A stretch of DNA of 64,000 nucleotides, taken from NCBI RefSeq assembly GCF_037027445.1, contig NZ_JBANDL010000002.1, forward strand, positions 806,001 to 870,000, in the 5' to 3' direction. Position numbers and translations under genes: made by a program. This document shows, in pieces, positions 51,816 through 60,889 of the stretch. Each line of letters starts with the position of its first letter. Within the stretch, counting starts at the first letter, position 1. This DNA is from Lysobacter firmicutimachus. GTDB lineage: Bacteria > Pseudomonadota > Gammaproteobacteria > Xanthomonadales > Xanthomonadaceae. The notes under the pieces were generated by a model. The model saw only the letters and a list, made by a program, of their open reading frames with translations, did no database searches and was not told the origin of the DNA.

Positions 51816-53924
51816 TTATTGCACCCGCACCGCCAGATCGCGTCCGGCCGTGGCGACGTTGCCGCTGTAGTCGCGCGCGGTGATGCGCAGCAGGTAGTCG
51901 CCGGCCGGCAGTTCGCTCGGCGAGTACGAACCCGCGGTCAGGCGGCCGTCGCGCACGGTGTTGCTGACCATGTAGCGGAAACGGGTGATCGCGCTGCCGT
52001 GCACGGTGATGCCGCTGTCGGGCGCATAGGCCACCTTGACCGCGTCGTCGGCGGCCGGCATGCGGTCGAACTGGATGTTCATGCGCGGGCTTTCGTAGCC
52101 GGGCAGCGGCTGGCCGGCCGCGGTCAACCATTGATAGCCCAGCGCGTACAGGCCGAGCCGGCGCCGTGGCAGGTTGCGGTCGACCTGGTCCCAGGCCTCG
52201 ACCACGATGTGCACGCCGGGCAGGGCGCGCGACAGCAGCAGGCGGCCGTCCTGGCGTTCGGCCAGCGGTTGCTCCGATGCATCGAGCAACTGGATGCGCT
52301 CGATCCGCGGCGGGTAGCGGTCGGCATAGTTGACGAATCCGAGCAGGGCGGCGTTGCGTTCGTAGCCGAACGGCCCGTAGGCCAGGTGCACGTGCGCCAT
52401 CGGATTGATCGTGCCGAGCGCATCGCCGGCGGCGAAGCGGGCGCCGCGGCGCACGCGCACGCGCGGCTTGGCCCCGGCATCGTCGGTCAAGGCCTGGAAG
52501 CGCTGTGGATCCAGCGACTGGCCTTGCGCGGTGCGGCCGACGCGCATGTGGATGTAGCTCAGCGCATCCAGCATCAGGCCTTCGCCGAGTCCGCCATAGC
52601 CCCAGGCCGCGGCCGGGTTGCCGACCTTGGCGTCGGCGATCGCCAGCACCTGCTGGCCGATATCGCCGCGGATGTCGAGGCCGCCGTGCAGGTGATGGCG
52701 GCTCTCGCCGTGGCCGTCGCCGCGCACTTCGCCGAGCGTGCCGACCACTTCGTGCCAGCCGTCCTGCGGCCGCAGCGGCCAGCGACCGGCGGTGGCGGGC
52801 AAGGGATTGTCCAGCGACGGGCCGATTTCCAAGGGCAGCGCCGAAGCCGGCGTCGAGGCAGTGGCGATGCGGTGCACGCGATAGCTGGCGGCATCGTTGA
52901 CGTAGAGGCCGCCGGCGCCGTCCAGCGCCAGGCCCGAAGGACGCGGCAGGCGTTGCGCCTGTTCGCGCCCGCTGATCGGCTGCCATTGCCCGCTGGGCTT
53001 GAATTGCAGCACTCGGCCCCAGGTCATTTCGCCGACGTAGAGCAGGCCGTCGTGGGTCAGCGCCAGGCTGATCGGGCGATGCGGTGCGCCGGTGTCGCTG
53101 TCCGGGCCGGTGCCGGGCAGGGTGCTGACCGTGCCTTGCGCATCGATGCGGCGGATCGCGTCGTTGCGGGTGTCGGCGACCCACACCGTGCCGTGGCGAT
53201 CGACCGCGAGCGCGGTCGGGGTGTCGAAGCGCGCCAGCGCGCCGGCGCCGTCGGCGAAACCCGGATGGGCGCCGCCGGCGACGGTGGCGACGCTGCCGTC
53301 GCGGCCGATCACGCGGATGCGGTCGTTATAGGTGTCGGCCACGAAGATGCGGCCGTCGGCGGCGACTGCGACGCCGACCGGGCCGTCGAACTGAGCCTGT
53401 GCGCCGGGGCCGTCGCGGTAGCCCGCGATGCCGGTGCCGGCGACCGTGCTGACCACGCCCTGCGGGCTGATGCGGCGGATCGCATGATTGCCGGTGTCGG
53501 CCACGTAGAGATTGCCGGAGCGGTCGAAGGCCAGGCCGGAGGGGGTGTGGAACTTCGCCGCCGCGCCGCTGCCGTCGGCGAAGCCCTCGGTGCCGCCGGC
53601 GAAGCTGACGACCTGGCCGTCCGGCGCGATCCGGCGGATGCGGTTGTTGTCGCCGCCGTCGGCGATGTACAAGCTGCCGTCGCCGGCGCGCGCCAAGCCA
53701 TAAGGATCGGCGAAACGCGCCTGCGCCGCGGCGCCGTCGCGCAGTCCGGCGATGCCGTCGCCGGCGATCGACTGCAACTGCCCCTGCCAGCCGAATGGCG
53801 TCGGCGCCGGGCCGCGCGGCGCGGCAGGCGCCGATTCGCGTCCCTGCCACTCGTAGACATAGGTTGCGGCCAGGGCCGCCGCGGTCAGGCCGATCGCCAG
53901 CCACAGCCAATGGGTTCGGGTCAT
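51816..53924 (-). CDS. NHL beta-propeller protein with C-terminal M23-like peptidase domain
   Basis: This 702-residue protein starts at ATG 53924 (GAGG 6 bases upstream; the ATG at 53930 has no spacing). The N-terminus is a single membrane segment (WLWLAIGLTAAALAATYVY). Six or so NHL repeats follow (FADPYGLARAGDGSLYIADG; TPSGLAFDRSGNLYVADT; GPVGVAVAADGRIFVADT), forming a propeller of about residues 40-370. Then comes an M23/LytM-like domain with HGGLDIRG and HVHLAYGP, and a C-terminal beta-sandwich. If active, the zinc domain would cut peptidoglycan or a secreted protein. The propeller-peptidase fusion is uncommon. Confidence 0.8.
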   Translation of the reverse strand: MTRTHWLWLAIGLTAAALAATYVYEWQGRESAPAAPRGPAPTPFGWQGQLQSIAGDGIAGLRDGAAAQARFADPYGLARAGDGSLYIADGGDNNRIRRIAPDGQVVSFAGGTEGFADGSGAAAKFHTPSGLAFDRSGNLYVADTGNHAIRRISPQGVVSTVAGTGIAGYRDGPGAQAQFDGPVGVAVAADGRIFVADTYNDRIRVIGRDGSVATVAGGAHPGFADGAGALARFDTPTALAVDRHGTVWVADTRNDAIRRIDAQGTVSTLPGTGPDSDTGAPHRPISLALTHDGLLYVGEMTWGRVLQFKPSGQWQPISGREQAQRLPRPSGLALDGAGGLYVNDAASYRVHRIATASTPASALPLEIGPSLDNPLPATAGRWPLRPQDGWHEVVGTLGEVRGDGHGESRHHLHGGLDIRGDIGQQVLAIADAKVGNPAAAWGYGGLGEGLMLDALSYIHMRVGRTAQGQSLDPQRFQALTDDAGAKPRVRVRRGARFAAGDALGTINPMAHVHLAYGPFGYERNAALLGFVNYADRYPPRIERIQLLDASEQPLAERQDGRLLLSRALPGVHIVVEAWDQVDRNLPRRRLGLYALGYQWLTAAGQPLPGYESPRMNIQFDRMPAADDAVKVAYAPDSGITVHGSAITRFRYMVSNTVRDGRLTAGSYSPSELPAGDYLLRITARDYSGNVATAGRDLAVRVQ

Positions 53925-54025
53925 GCGCATCCTCGTTGCGCGCGCCGTCCGGGCCGGCGGCGCCTTCGCGAATCGGCCGATTCTAGAACGCGGCGCGGGG
54001 TCCGTGTCCTGCTTTCCGCCCTTCC

Positions 54026-54176
54026 TGTAGGAGCGGCGTGAGCCGCGACCACCGAAGCGATGCACTGCCACGCGAGCCGCCGAAGCGATGAAGGCCCACA
54101 TCGCGCGCGGAGTCGGGCGTCGGCAGACGCGCTTGCGCGCACCGCTGCGACTGTTGCCACTGACGCCGCTGCTACA
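54026..54176. repeat. Paired inverted copies of the GTAGGAGCGGCG repeat
   Basis: The direct copy TGTAGGAGCGGCGTGAGCCG starts at 54026 and a degenerate inverted copy ends at 54176. The same element recurs as an inverted pair at 55214-55370 and 56407-56558. Such palindromes are dispersed in Xanthomonadaceae intergenic DNA. Confidence 0.7.
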
Positions 54177-54185
54177 AGGGCCGGT

Positions 54186-55085
54186 TTACAGCCAGATCTG
54201 CGCCAGGGTCCGCGCGACCTCGGCATGCACCTGATCGCGGCCGGCCGCGTCGATCTTGCCGGCGCCGGTCAGGTAACAGGTCAGCAGCACCGGCTTGCGC
54301 GGCGCGGCCGGCCAGATCGCGGCGAGGTCGTTGGCCGTCGTGTTCGCGGTGCCGGTCTTGTCGCCGACCTTGAGCCCGGCCGGCAACCCCGCGCGCAGGC
54401 GCTTGTCGCCGGTCTTGTTGGCCACCAGCCATGCGGTCAGCCGTTCGCGCGAGGCCGGCTTGAGCGCGTCGCCCAGCACCAGCGTGCGCAAGCTGTCGAG
54501 CATGGCATCGGGCGAGGTGGTGTCGCGCTCATCGCCGGGCCCCACTACGTTCAGCTCGGGCTCGATCCGGTCCAGGCGCGTGACCGGGTCGCCGATGCTG
54601 CGCAGGAAACGGGTCAGCCCGGCCGGGCCGCCGATCAGCGGCAGCAACAGATTGGCCGCCGCGTTGTCGCTGAGGGTCATGGTCGCCTCGCACAAGGTCG
54701 CGACACTGGCGCCGACACCGACTAGCGGCTCGGTCGTCGGCGAGTGGGCGATGATGTCGCTCTTGGCGATCGGCAGCGTGCGCTGCAAGTCCAGCTTGCC
54801 GCGGTCGACCTCGCGCAGCACGGCGGCGGCGAGCAGGAACTTGAAGGTGCTGCACATCGGGAAGCGCTCGCCGCCGCGCCAGCCCAGGCGCTGGCCGTTG
54901 CCGGTGTCCAGTGCGGCCACGCCCAGCCGGCCGCCGCTGTCGCGTTCCAGCCGGGTCAGCTGCGCGGTCCAGTGCGCGCCGATCTCTTTCGCCGGCGAAC
55001 GCGCCAGCAGGGCGAAACTGGAGCCGCCGAAACCGGCGGCGAGCAATACGGCGCTGCTGCGTTGCAAAAAATCGCGTCGATGCAT
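54186..55085 (-). CDS. Class A beta-lactamase
   Basis: This 299-residue serine beta-lactamase has a twin-arginine-type leader (MHRRDFLQRS, hydrophobic LLAAGFGGSSFALLA). All class A motifs are present: STFK with S79 and K82, the SDN loop in TLSDNAAAN, the general base in EPELN, and KTGT near the C-terminus. A Cys precedes the active Ser (PMCSTFK), but the KTG loop reads KTGTAN without the partner Cys of carbapenemases. It should hydrolyse penicillins and possibly cephalosporins in the periplasm. No AmpR-like regulator is adjacent. Confidence 0.93.
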   Translation of the reverse strand: MHRRDFLQRSSAVLLAAGFGGSSFALLARSPAKEIGAHWTAQLTRLERDSGGRLGVAALDTGNGQRLGWRGGERFPMCSTFKFLLAAAVLREVDRGKLDLQRTLPIAKSDIIAHSPTTEPLVGVGASVATLCEATMTLSDNAAANLLLPLIGGPAGLTRFLRSIGDPVTRLDRIEPELNVVGPGDERDTTSPDAMLDSLRTLVLGDALKPASRERLTAWLVANKTGDKRLRAGLPAGLKVGDKTGTANTTANDLAAIWPAAPRKPVLLTCYLTGAGKIDAAGRDQVHAEVARTLAQIWL

Positions 55086-55213
55086 GGAAGTCTCTCCTCG
55101 GGGAGCGGCGATTATCGAAACCGCCGCGCGATCACCGCAAACGACGATTTCTAAGGGCTGCCGAAAGATTTTCTTGCGGCGCCCGCTGCCGTCGCGTGAG
55201 GACGCCGCCTTCC

Positions 55214-55370
55214 TTGTCGGAGCGGCGTGAGCGGCGACCGAGCGCAGCGATGAAATACCACGCCGACTGCCGAAGCGAGCATCGATGGATAAGGCCCGCG
55301 CATCCGGGGTTGGGCCAATACGCTCGCGTACATCGCTACGCTCGGTCGTCGCTCACGCCGCTCCTACAGG
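55214..55370. repeat. Inverted pair of the GTAGGAGCGGCG repeat, overlapping the end of the HxlR gene
   Basis: One copy is at 55214-55240 and the inverted copy at 55343-55370. The second copy supplies the last codons and the stop of the HxlR gene (on the minus strand GTA GGA GCG GCG TGA, that is VGAA-stop). Confidence 0.75.
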
Positions 55371-55706
55371 GGAGGCATCGCGCTGCGCCAGGCGCGCTTC
55401 GTGCGCCTTGCCCCAGGCCGACATCGCCGCGACCGCCTCGTTCAACCCGACGCCGTACTCGGTCACCGAGTACACGACCTTCTGCACTACGCCCGGAAAG
55501 ACCTCGCGCCGGATCAGCCCGTCGGCTTCCATCTCGCGCAACTGCTCGGTCAACACTTTCTCGCTGATCCCCGGCAGCGAGCGGCGCAGTTCGCCGAAGC
55601 GGTGCGGCGCCAGGTTCACTTCCCACAGGATCATCGTCTTCCACTTGCCGCCGATCACATTGAGCGCGGTGGCCAGGCCGCAACCGTCGCCGGGCAGGCG
55701 TTTCAT
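55353..55706 (-). CDS. HxlR-family transcriptional regulator
   Basis: This 117-residue winged-helix protein contains the HxlR signatures: VIGGKWKTMILWEV, RFGELRRSLPGISEKVLTEQL and VVYSVTEYGVGLNEAV. The last four residues and stop lie in a dispersed repeat, so the tail may be recently altered. It is divergent from the GFA-family gene at 55830 and may regulate it, possibly in aldehyde or redox stress as for other HxlR members. Confidence 0.9.
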   Translation of the reverse strand: MKRLPGDGCGLATALNVIGGKWKTMILWEVNLAPHRFGELRRSLPGISEKVLTEQLREMEADGLIRREVFPGVVQKVVYSVTEYGVGLNEAVAAMSAWGKAHEARLAQRDASPVGAA

Positions 55707-55829
55707 CGCGCGGGCTCCTTACGTGCAGGTAAGCGCTTACCGGAAAGTGGCTAATTTACAGGGCCGGGCGCCGGCGGGCACGCTGTGCGGCGCGCGGCGA
55801 TCCGCCGCGGACGCAGCCAGGAGCAGGAC

Positions 55830-56393
55830 GTGAAGCCCCATACCGCGATCGACGCCGATGCCGCACCTGCGGGCCGCCACTGCGATTCGGGAAATGCGCG
55901 AAAGGCCGCGGCTACCGATGTCGGCACTGCCCGAGGCGCAAGCCTGGAAAACACCGCATCCGCTGCGGCCCGGGCCGCCGAATCGACCGCAGTCGCCGAA
56001 GCGGCAGGGCCCGTACGCGTCGCCGGCTGCGCCTGCGGCGAGCTGAGCGCGACCGTCTACGGCGAGCCGCTCAGCGTTTACGCCTGCGCCTGCCTGGAAT
56101 GCCAGCGCGCCACCGGCTCGGCGTTCTCCTATCGCGCCCGTTACGCCAAGGACCGCATCGTCGTCGAAGGCGAACCGCGCCGCTGGCGCCGCAGCAGCGA
56201 CGCCGGCCGCTGGGTCGAGCATTGCTTCTGCGGCCGATGCGGCGGTCTGCTCTACATGGAAGCCGAAGCGCTGCCCGAGGCCGTGGTGATCTCCGTCGGC
56301 GCTTTCGCCGACCCCGATTTCGCCGCTCCCGGAGCGCTGCATCGGAGCGCGCGCCGCCACCGCTGGTACGACCCCGGCTGCCGTTTGCCGTAA
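55830..56393 (+). CDS. GFA-family (CENP-V fold) zinc protein with N-terminal extension
   Basis: This 187-residue reading starts at GTG 55830 with AGGAG 6 bases upstream. The C-terminal 120 residues are a GFA domain: VAGCACGELSATV, CACLECQRATGSAF and CFCGRCGGLLYM supply the zinc-binding cysteines of the family named after glutathione-dependent formaldehyde-activating enzyme. About 65 Ala-rich residues precede it and are unusual for the family. The true start could be later, though no better site is seen. Reaction unproven for most members. Confidence 0.82.
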   Translation: MKPHTAIDADAAPAGRHCDSGNARKAAATDVGTARGASLENTASAAARAAESTAVAEAAGPVRVAGCACGELSATVYGEPLSVYACACLECQRATGSAFSYRARYAKDRIVVEGEPRRWRRSSDAGRWVEHCFCGRCGGLLYMEAEALPEAVVISVGAFADPDFAAPGALHRSARRHRWYDPGCRLP

Positions 56394-56406
56394 AAACCGA
56401 TGCCTC

Positions 56407-56558
56407 TGCAGGAGCGGCGTAAGCCGCGACAACCGGCGCGGCGGAATACCTCGCCGAGCGCCGAAACGAGATCGATGGACGGGACTGGCGGATCGCCGCT
56501 GCGACCAAGGCGCAGGCCTACACCGTTGCGTTGTCGCGGCTTACGCCGCTCCTACCAA
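56407..56558. repeat. Inverted pair of the GTAGGAGCGGCG repeat downstream of the GFA gene
   Basis: Copies at 56407-56434 and 56531-56558 are inverted relative to each other. The 321-base gap between the GFA gene and the M28 peptidase holds this pair and no gene. Confidence 0.75.
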
Positions 56559-56714
56559 AGCGGCCCTGCCGCGTTGCGCAGCGGCGCGTCTTCCCTCTCT
56601 GCCTTCACGCCAAACTACGCAAATTCGCCTGCCACCCCAGCACCATGCCCTCTGGCCGATGGACCCGCCCCGGGCGGCTGGCTAGTATCGGCCCGACCAC
56701 CCGAGGGCCTCCCC

Positions 56715-58412
56715 ATGAAGTTGCCGATCGCCACACCGTTGGCGGTGCTCTGCGCCGCCGTCCTGTCGATGCCCGCTTTCGCCGCCAAGCCGGCCAAGGC
56801 GCCCAAGCCGCCGAAGGCGCCGACCTTCGACACCAAGCGCCTGTCCGAGGAAGTGAAGGTGCTGTCCTCCGACGAGTTCGAAGGCCGCGGCCCCGCCACC
56901 GCCGGCGAGACCAAGACCATCGACTACGTCGTCGCCCAACTCAAGGCGGCCGGCGTGCAGCCCGGCGGCGACCTCAAGGACGGCAAGCGCCTGTGGACCC
57001 AGGCCGTGCCGCTGCTGCGCTCCAACATCGAGGGCTCGCCCAAGCTGACCGTGACGGTGAAGAAGAAGTCGCGCGCGCTGACCCAGGGCAACGAAATCGC
57101 CGTGCGCGCCGCGCTCAACGGCGCCGACAACGTCGCCTTCAAGAACGCGCCGCTGGTGTTCGCCGGTTATGGCGTCAGCGCGCCGGAGCGCGACTGGGAC
57201 GACTTCAAGGGCGTCGACCTCAAGGGCAAGATCGCGGTCGTGCTGATCAACGACCCGGATTTCGACACCGGCGAAGGCGACTTCGGCGGCAAGGCCATGA
57301 CCTACTACGGCCGCTGGACCTACAAGTACGAGGAGGCCGCGCGCCGCGGCGCGCTCGGCCTGCTGATCGTGCACGAGACCGAGCCGGCCTCCTACGGCTG
57401 GGCCACGGTCAAGAACTCCAACACCAACACCATGTTCGACGTGGTCCGCGACCAGCCCGGCAAGGCCCATCCGACCATGGAAGGCTGGATCCAGCGCGAC
57501 CTGGCGGTGAGCCTGTTCAAGAGCGCCGGCCTGGACTTCGAAAAACTCAAGCAGCAGGCCTGGACCCGCGAGTTCAAGCCGGTGACGCTGAAGGGCGTGA
57601 CCCTGTCGGCCAACTACGCGGTCAAGAGCGAAGTCATCACTTCGCAGAACATCGTCGGCCGCATCGACGGCAGCAAGAAGCCCGACGAGACCGTCATCTA
57701 CAGCGCCCACTGGGACCACCTGGGCGTCGGCGCGCCCGACGCCAAGGGCGACACCATCTACAACGGCGCGGTCGACAACGCCACCGGCACCGCCGCCCTG
57801 ATCGAGATGGGCCGCGCCTTCGCCAAGGGCAAGAAACCGCAGCGCTCGGTGGTGTTCCTGGCCGTGACCGCGGAAGAGAAAGGCCTGCTCGGCTCGGAGT
57901 ACTACGCCTCCAAGCCGCTGTACCCGCTGGCCAAGACCGTCGCGGTGATCAACACCGACGCGCTCGACCCGACCGGCCCGGCGCGCGACTTCACCACCTC
58001 CGGCAGCGCCAAGCAGGAACTGCTGGACGAGCTGATCGCCACCGCCCAGCGCTGGGGCCTCACGTACGTCACCGACCCCAAGCCCGAGGCCGGCCACTTC
58101 TTCCGCTCCGACCACTTCCCCTTCGCCAAGCGCGGCGTGCCGGCGGTGTCGTTCGGCTCGGGCGAGGACAAGGTCGACGGCGGCGTCGAAGCCGGCAAGG
58201 CCGAGAGCGACGCCTACGTCAAGGACCGCTACCACCAGCCCGCCGACCAATGGGAAGCCAGCTGGAGCTTCACCGGCATGGCCCGCGACCTGCAGATCCT
58301 CTACACCCTCGGCAACGACCTGGCCAACTCGCGCCGCTGGCCGAACTGGGCCCAGGACTCGGAGTTCCGCGGGGCGCGGGATGAGACGGCGGGGGAGCGG
58401 GCGGGGAAGTAA
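56715..58412 (+). CDS. M28 family zinc metallopeptidase, exported
   Basis: This 565-residue aminopeptidase-type enzyme starts at ATG 56715, opening a signal peptide (LAVLCAAVLSMPAFA). A Lys/Pro-rich spacer follows. A PA domain insert (APLVFAGYGVSAPE, LLIVHETEPASYG) precedes the peptidase core. Metal ligands and catalytic residues are visible in SAHWDHLGVG, NGAVDNATGT, TAEEKGLLGSEYY, NTDALDP and DRYHQPADQW. It removes amino acids from peptides in the periplasm or outside the cell. A strong terminator follows. Confidence 0.93.
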   Translation: MKLPIATPLAVLCAAVLSMPAFAAKPAKAPKPPKAPTFDTKRLSEEVKVLSSDEFEGRGPATAGETKTIDYVVAQLKAAGVQPGGDLKDGKRLWTQAVPLLRSNIEGSPKLTVTVKKKSRALTQGNEIAVRAALNGADNVAFKNAPLVFAGYGVSAPERDWDDFKGVDLKGKIAVVLINDPDFDTGEGDFGGKAMTYYGRWTYKYEEAARRGALGLLIVHETEPASYGWATVKNSNTNTMFDVVRDQPGKAHPTMEGWIQRDLAVSLFKSAGLDFEKLKQQAWTREFKPVTLKGVTLSANYAVKSEVITSQNIVGRIDGSKKPDETVIYSAHWDHLGVGAPDAKGDTIYNGAVDNATGTAALIEMGRAFAKGKKPQRSVVFLAVTAEEKGLLGSEYYASKPLYPLAKTVAVINTDALDPTGPARDFTTSGSAKQELLDELIATAQRWGLTYVTDPKPEAGHFFRSDHFPFAKRGVPAVSFGSGEDKVDGGVEAGKAESDAYVKDRYHQPADQWEASWSFTGMARDLQILYTLGNDLANSRRWPNWAQDSEFRGARDETAGERAGK

Positions 58413-58451
58413 CCGGCTAAGCCAATCGGCATCCGCCGGCGCTCGATCGAG

Positions 58452-58482
58452 GCCGCGGGGAGCTTGGCTCCCCGCGGCTTTT
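58452..58482 (+). terminator. Rho-independent terminator after the M28 peptidase gene
   Basis: A perfect 12-base-pair GC-rich stem (GCCGCGGGGAGC with its complement), a 3-base loop and a short T tract (TTTT) lie 39 bases after the stop. Confidence 0.9.
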
Positions 58483-58692
58483 CAATGTCCGGACTCGCTA
58501 GGAAATTCTTGCCACGGACATGTACTGCTCTTAGTTGAACTCATCGGCTCACGTCGGTCGGCACCTTATGTCCCGTACTCGGGTGAGCGATTTCGCGCAA
58601 GCTGTTATCCATAGCGCAACTGAAAGTACGCCTTGCAGCCTCACCGCGCTTAAGGCAGCCTCACCACAGCCCCATACGGCATGGAGTGATGT

Positions 58693-59436
58693 GTGAAACG
58701 GAGCCGATTCGCCTGGCCGCTATGGCTGACGCTGGGCCTGGGCGCGTTGTCCGCCTGCGCCCAGCCATCAGGACGCGAACCCAAGGACCAGGAGCCCGCC
58801 ATGGCCGCGAACGACCCGGGCGTTGCCGCTTCGGTGGAGGCCGTCGAGGCGGCCGAACGCATTCACCAGGCACAGATGCGTGCCAATCCCAAGCCGCCGG
58901 TCAAGAAGATCCCGCGACGAAATGCGGTTGCTCCTGCCGTTTCGGTTGAACAGTTGCGCACCAAGCTGTTGCGTCTGGTATCCAGCTTGCACGCCCCGTT
59001 GGATACCGAAGCCGCTCACGTAGGCAGTGTGTTTAATATCGACTTCGTTCCCGAGTTGTTGGCTATCCGCGAAGGCGATGCCGTAGGCGAACTCCGTGAT
59101 CTGGGGTCGTACTGGGTGAGCGTGATCGGCCTGTATAAGGGAGCGCCGGGAAAGAGCGTGGAAGTTACGTTCGGCCCGAAGCGGGTGCCGGGGCAGCGAT
59201 CTACGCGCTGCACGTTCGATTTCAAGCCTTTCGCCGACGAACTGGCAGCGATGGGCTATAGCATGGGAAAGAGCGGCGTCAGGCATCTGGAGCGTTGGGG
59301 CTTCGTTCGTCCTTCGACCTCTGCCGGAACATCGATCTATGTCGGCGTGCACCTTTATCGTGTCGACGACGGCAGCGAAGAGGGGCGGGCATGTGTTTCG
59401 AGCGTAGATGTAAATGTTGATCGGAGCCAGGGATGA
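58693..59436 (+). CDS. Lipoprotein, putative immunity protein of the type IV effector (X-Tfi)
   Basis: This 247-residue protein starts at GTG 58693. A lipoprotein signal with lipobox LSAC (Cys22) anchors it in the envelope. A Lys/Pro-rich tether follows (PKPPVKKIPRR), then a globular domain of about 150 residues with YWVSVIGLYKGAP and RSTRCTFDFKPFADEL. In Xanthomonadales, effectors of the bacteria-killing type IV system are encoded with a periplasmic lipoprotein inhibitor upstream. The ATGA overlap with the XVIPCD effector at 59433 makes that the likely role here. The fold is unrecognised. Confidence 0.72.
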   Translation: MKRSRFAWPLWLTLGLGALSACAQPSGREPKDQEPAMAANDPGVAASVEAVEAAERIHQAQMRANPKPPVKKIPRRNAVAPAVSVEQLRTKLLRLVSSLHAPLDTEAAHVGSVFNIDFVPELLAIREGDAVGELRDLGSYWVSVIGLYKGAPGKSVEVTFGPKRVPGQRSTRCTFDFKPFADELAAMGYSMGKSGVRHLERWGFVRPSTSAGTSIYVGVHLYRVDDGSEEGRACVSSVDVNVDRSQG

Positions 59437-60872
59437 GCGATGTTCCTCCTAGGGTTCAGGGTCTAATCGAGGCAATGCAGAAACGGCCAGGCGTGAGCCG
59501 GGCCGATATCGACAAGGTCGAGGCCGCTATCGTCAATTCTCCGTATCTGGCGATCATGCTCGACCGAGCGGCGGCGAGCGGCAGGTTGGCCGGTATCGGC
59601 GTGAGCGACAAACCAAACCAGGCTGGAAGCTACGACCACCGCAGTCGATCCATTCTGCTGTCGCCCAGCACCCTGAATGATCCTGCATATACGCCGCTTC
59701 AACAGGGCGATCTGTTGACGGCGACCTTGGGTCACGAGTCCTCGCACGCCATACGGTCCGTGGTGGCGTTGCAGGCGCTCGATAGGTTCGCTCAAACCGT
59801 CCAGCTTCGCCTTCAGGAGTCGACCGGGAACGAGTCCCACATCGATCTGACATCCGCTGCGAAAGAGTATCTGAACGAGGTTCGGTACAACGAGGCTTTG
59901 GCGGAACAAACAGGCCTCAATGCGCTGGCCAGCAGGATTCGGGTTGAGAATGATCTCTCGTTCGATCCGAATGAATTCGCGAAACGTGCTGTCATGGTCA
60001 GCTCTTGCGCGACGCGCGAAACCGCTGAGCGGGCCGTGCTGGCCTCGGGCATCCGGCTCAACGCGGCCGGCTATCAGGATGCGAAAGACCCGACCGCTGT
60101 CGAGGCCATTGCGCGGTGCTACCACGATGCTGCCGATTCGTTGGGTCGGCACGGCGAGTCCGGCTATCGGAACTACAACGGCGTCGATGTGATTCGGGTG
60201 ATCGCCGAACGTTGGCATGCCGAGGACGCTTACGCCCGCGCCAACGGCAAATCCGCCGCCGATGTCCGCTTGAACATGGCCGAGTTGGAGCTGGACATCG
60301 GCAAGATCGAACGCAATGGCCTGGACCTGGACGGGCGCTCGTTCGGATTCACCGACACCAGTCACGGCAGGCTGCAACTGGCGACGGCGCATCACACCGC
60401 GCTTGGCGAGGGGCCGGATGCGCTGCGTGCGCTGGCGGGCGAGGCCGAGGCCAAGAACGCCGTTCTGCCCGCCCAGCGAGCGTTCGCTGCTCCGGAGCCG
60501 CCCGAACTGGGCACGATCTTTTCCGCCCTGCGCGCCGATGGGCGCTGGGACGAAACGCAAAGCCGCAACATCGCCGCGGCTTTGCTGGTGGAGCACAAGG
60601 CCGATCCGCTCAGTCAACGGCTGGACCGGGTCACCGTCGGCCGGCCCAGCGCCGCCGGCGAGACCTATGTGTTCGCCGAGTATTTGCCGCATGGCGACCG
60701 CGAACCCCGGTTCGCGACCCGCGTGGAAGCTTCGCAGGCGGCGCAGGTTCCGGCAGAACGAAGCCTGGCCCAGGTGGAGCAGCTCGGTTTGCAGCAAGCG
60801 CAACAGCACGAGCGCTCGCAGGAATTGGACGCGCCGGCCCAGGGCGTGCCTAGGATGTCGCTCCAGCATTGA
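59433..60872 (+). CDS. XVIPCD-tailed type IV secretion antibacterial effector with HExxH domain (X-Tfe)
   Basis: This 479-residue protein has no signal peptide. The N-terminal half carries TATLGHESSHAIR (H101-E102-S-S-H105), a zincin motif. RYNEALAEQ about 70 residues later is a candidate site for the third ligand. The last about 120 residues follow the XVIPCD pattern read by the VirD4 coupling protein: DETQSRNIAAALLVEHKA, RLDRVTVG, ETYVFAEYLP, then PAERSLAQVEQL and a Gln-rich tail. The protein is therefore probably delivered into rival bacteria by a type IV system encoded elsewhere, where it may act as a peptidase in the periplasm. Confidence 0.85.
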   Translation: MSDVPPRVQGLIEAMQKRPGVSRADIDKVEAAIVNSPYLAIMLDRAAASGRLAGIGVSDKPNQAGSYDHRSRSILLSPSTLNDPAYTPLQQGDLLTATLGHESSHAIRSVVALQALDRFAQTVQLRLQESTGNESHIDLTSAAKEYLNEVRYNEALAEQTGLNALASRIRVENDLSFDPNEFAKRAVMVSSCATRETAERAVLASGIRLNAAGYQDAKDPTAVEAIARCYHDAADSLGRHGESGYRNYNGVDVIRVIAERWHAEDAYARANGKSAADVRLNMAELELDIGKIERNGLDLDGRSFGFTDTSHGRLQLATAHHTALGEGPDALRALAGEAEAKNAVLPAQRAFAAPEPPELGTIFSALRADGRWDETQSRNIAAALLVEHKADPLSQRLDRVTVGRPSAAGETYVFAEYLPHGDREPRFATRVEASQAAQVPAERSLAQVEQLGLQQAQQHERSQELDAPAQGVPRMSLQH

Positions 60873-60889
60873 GGCCAGGCCGCGCCCGC

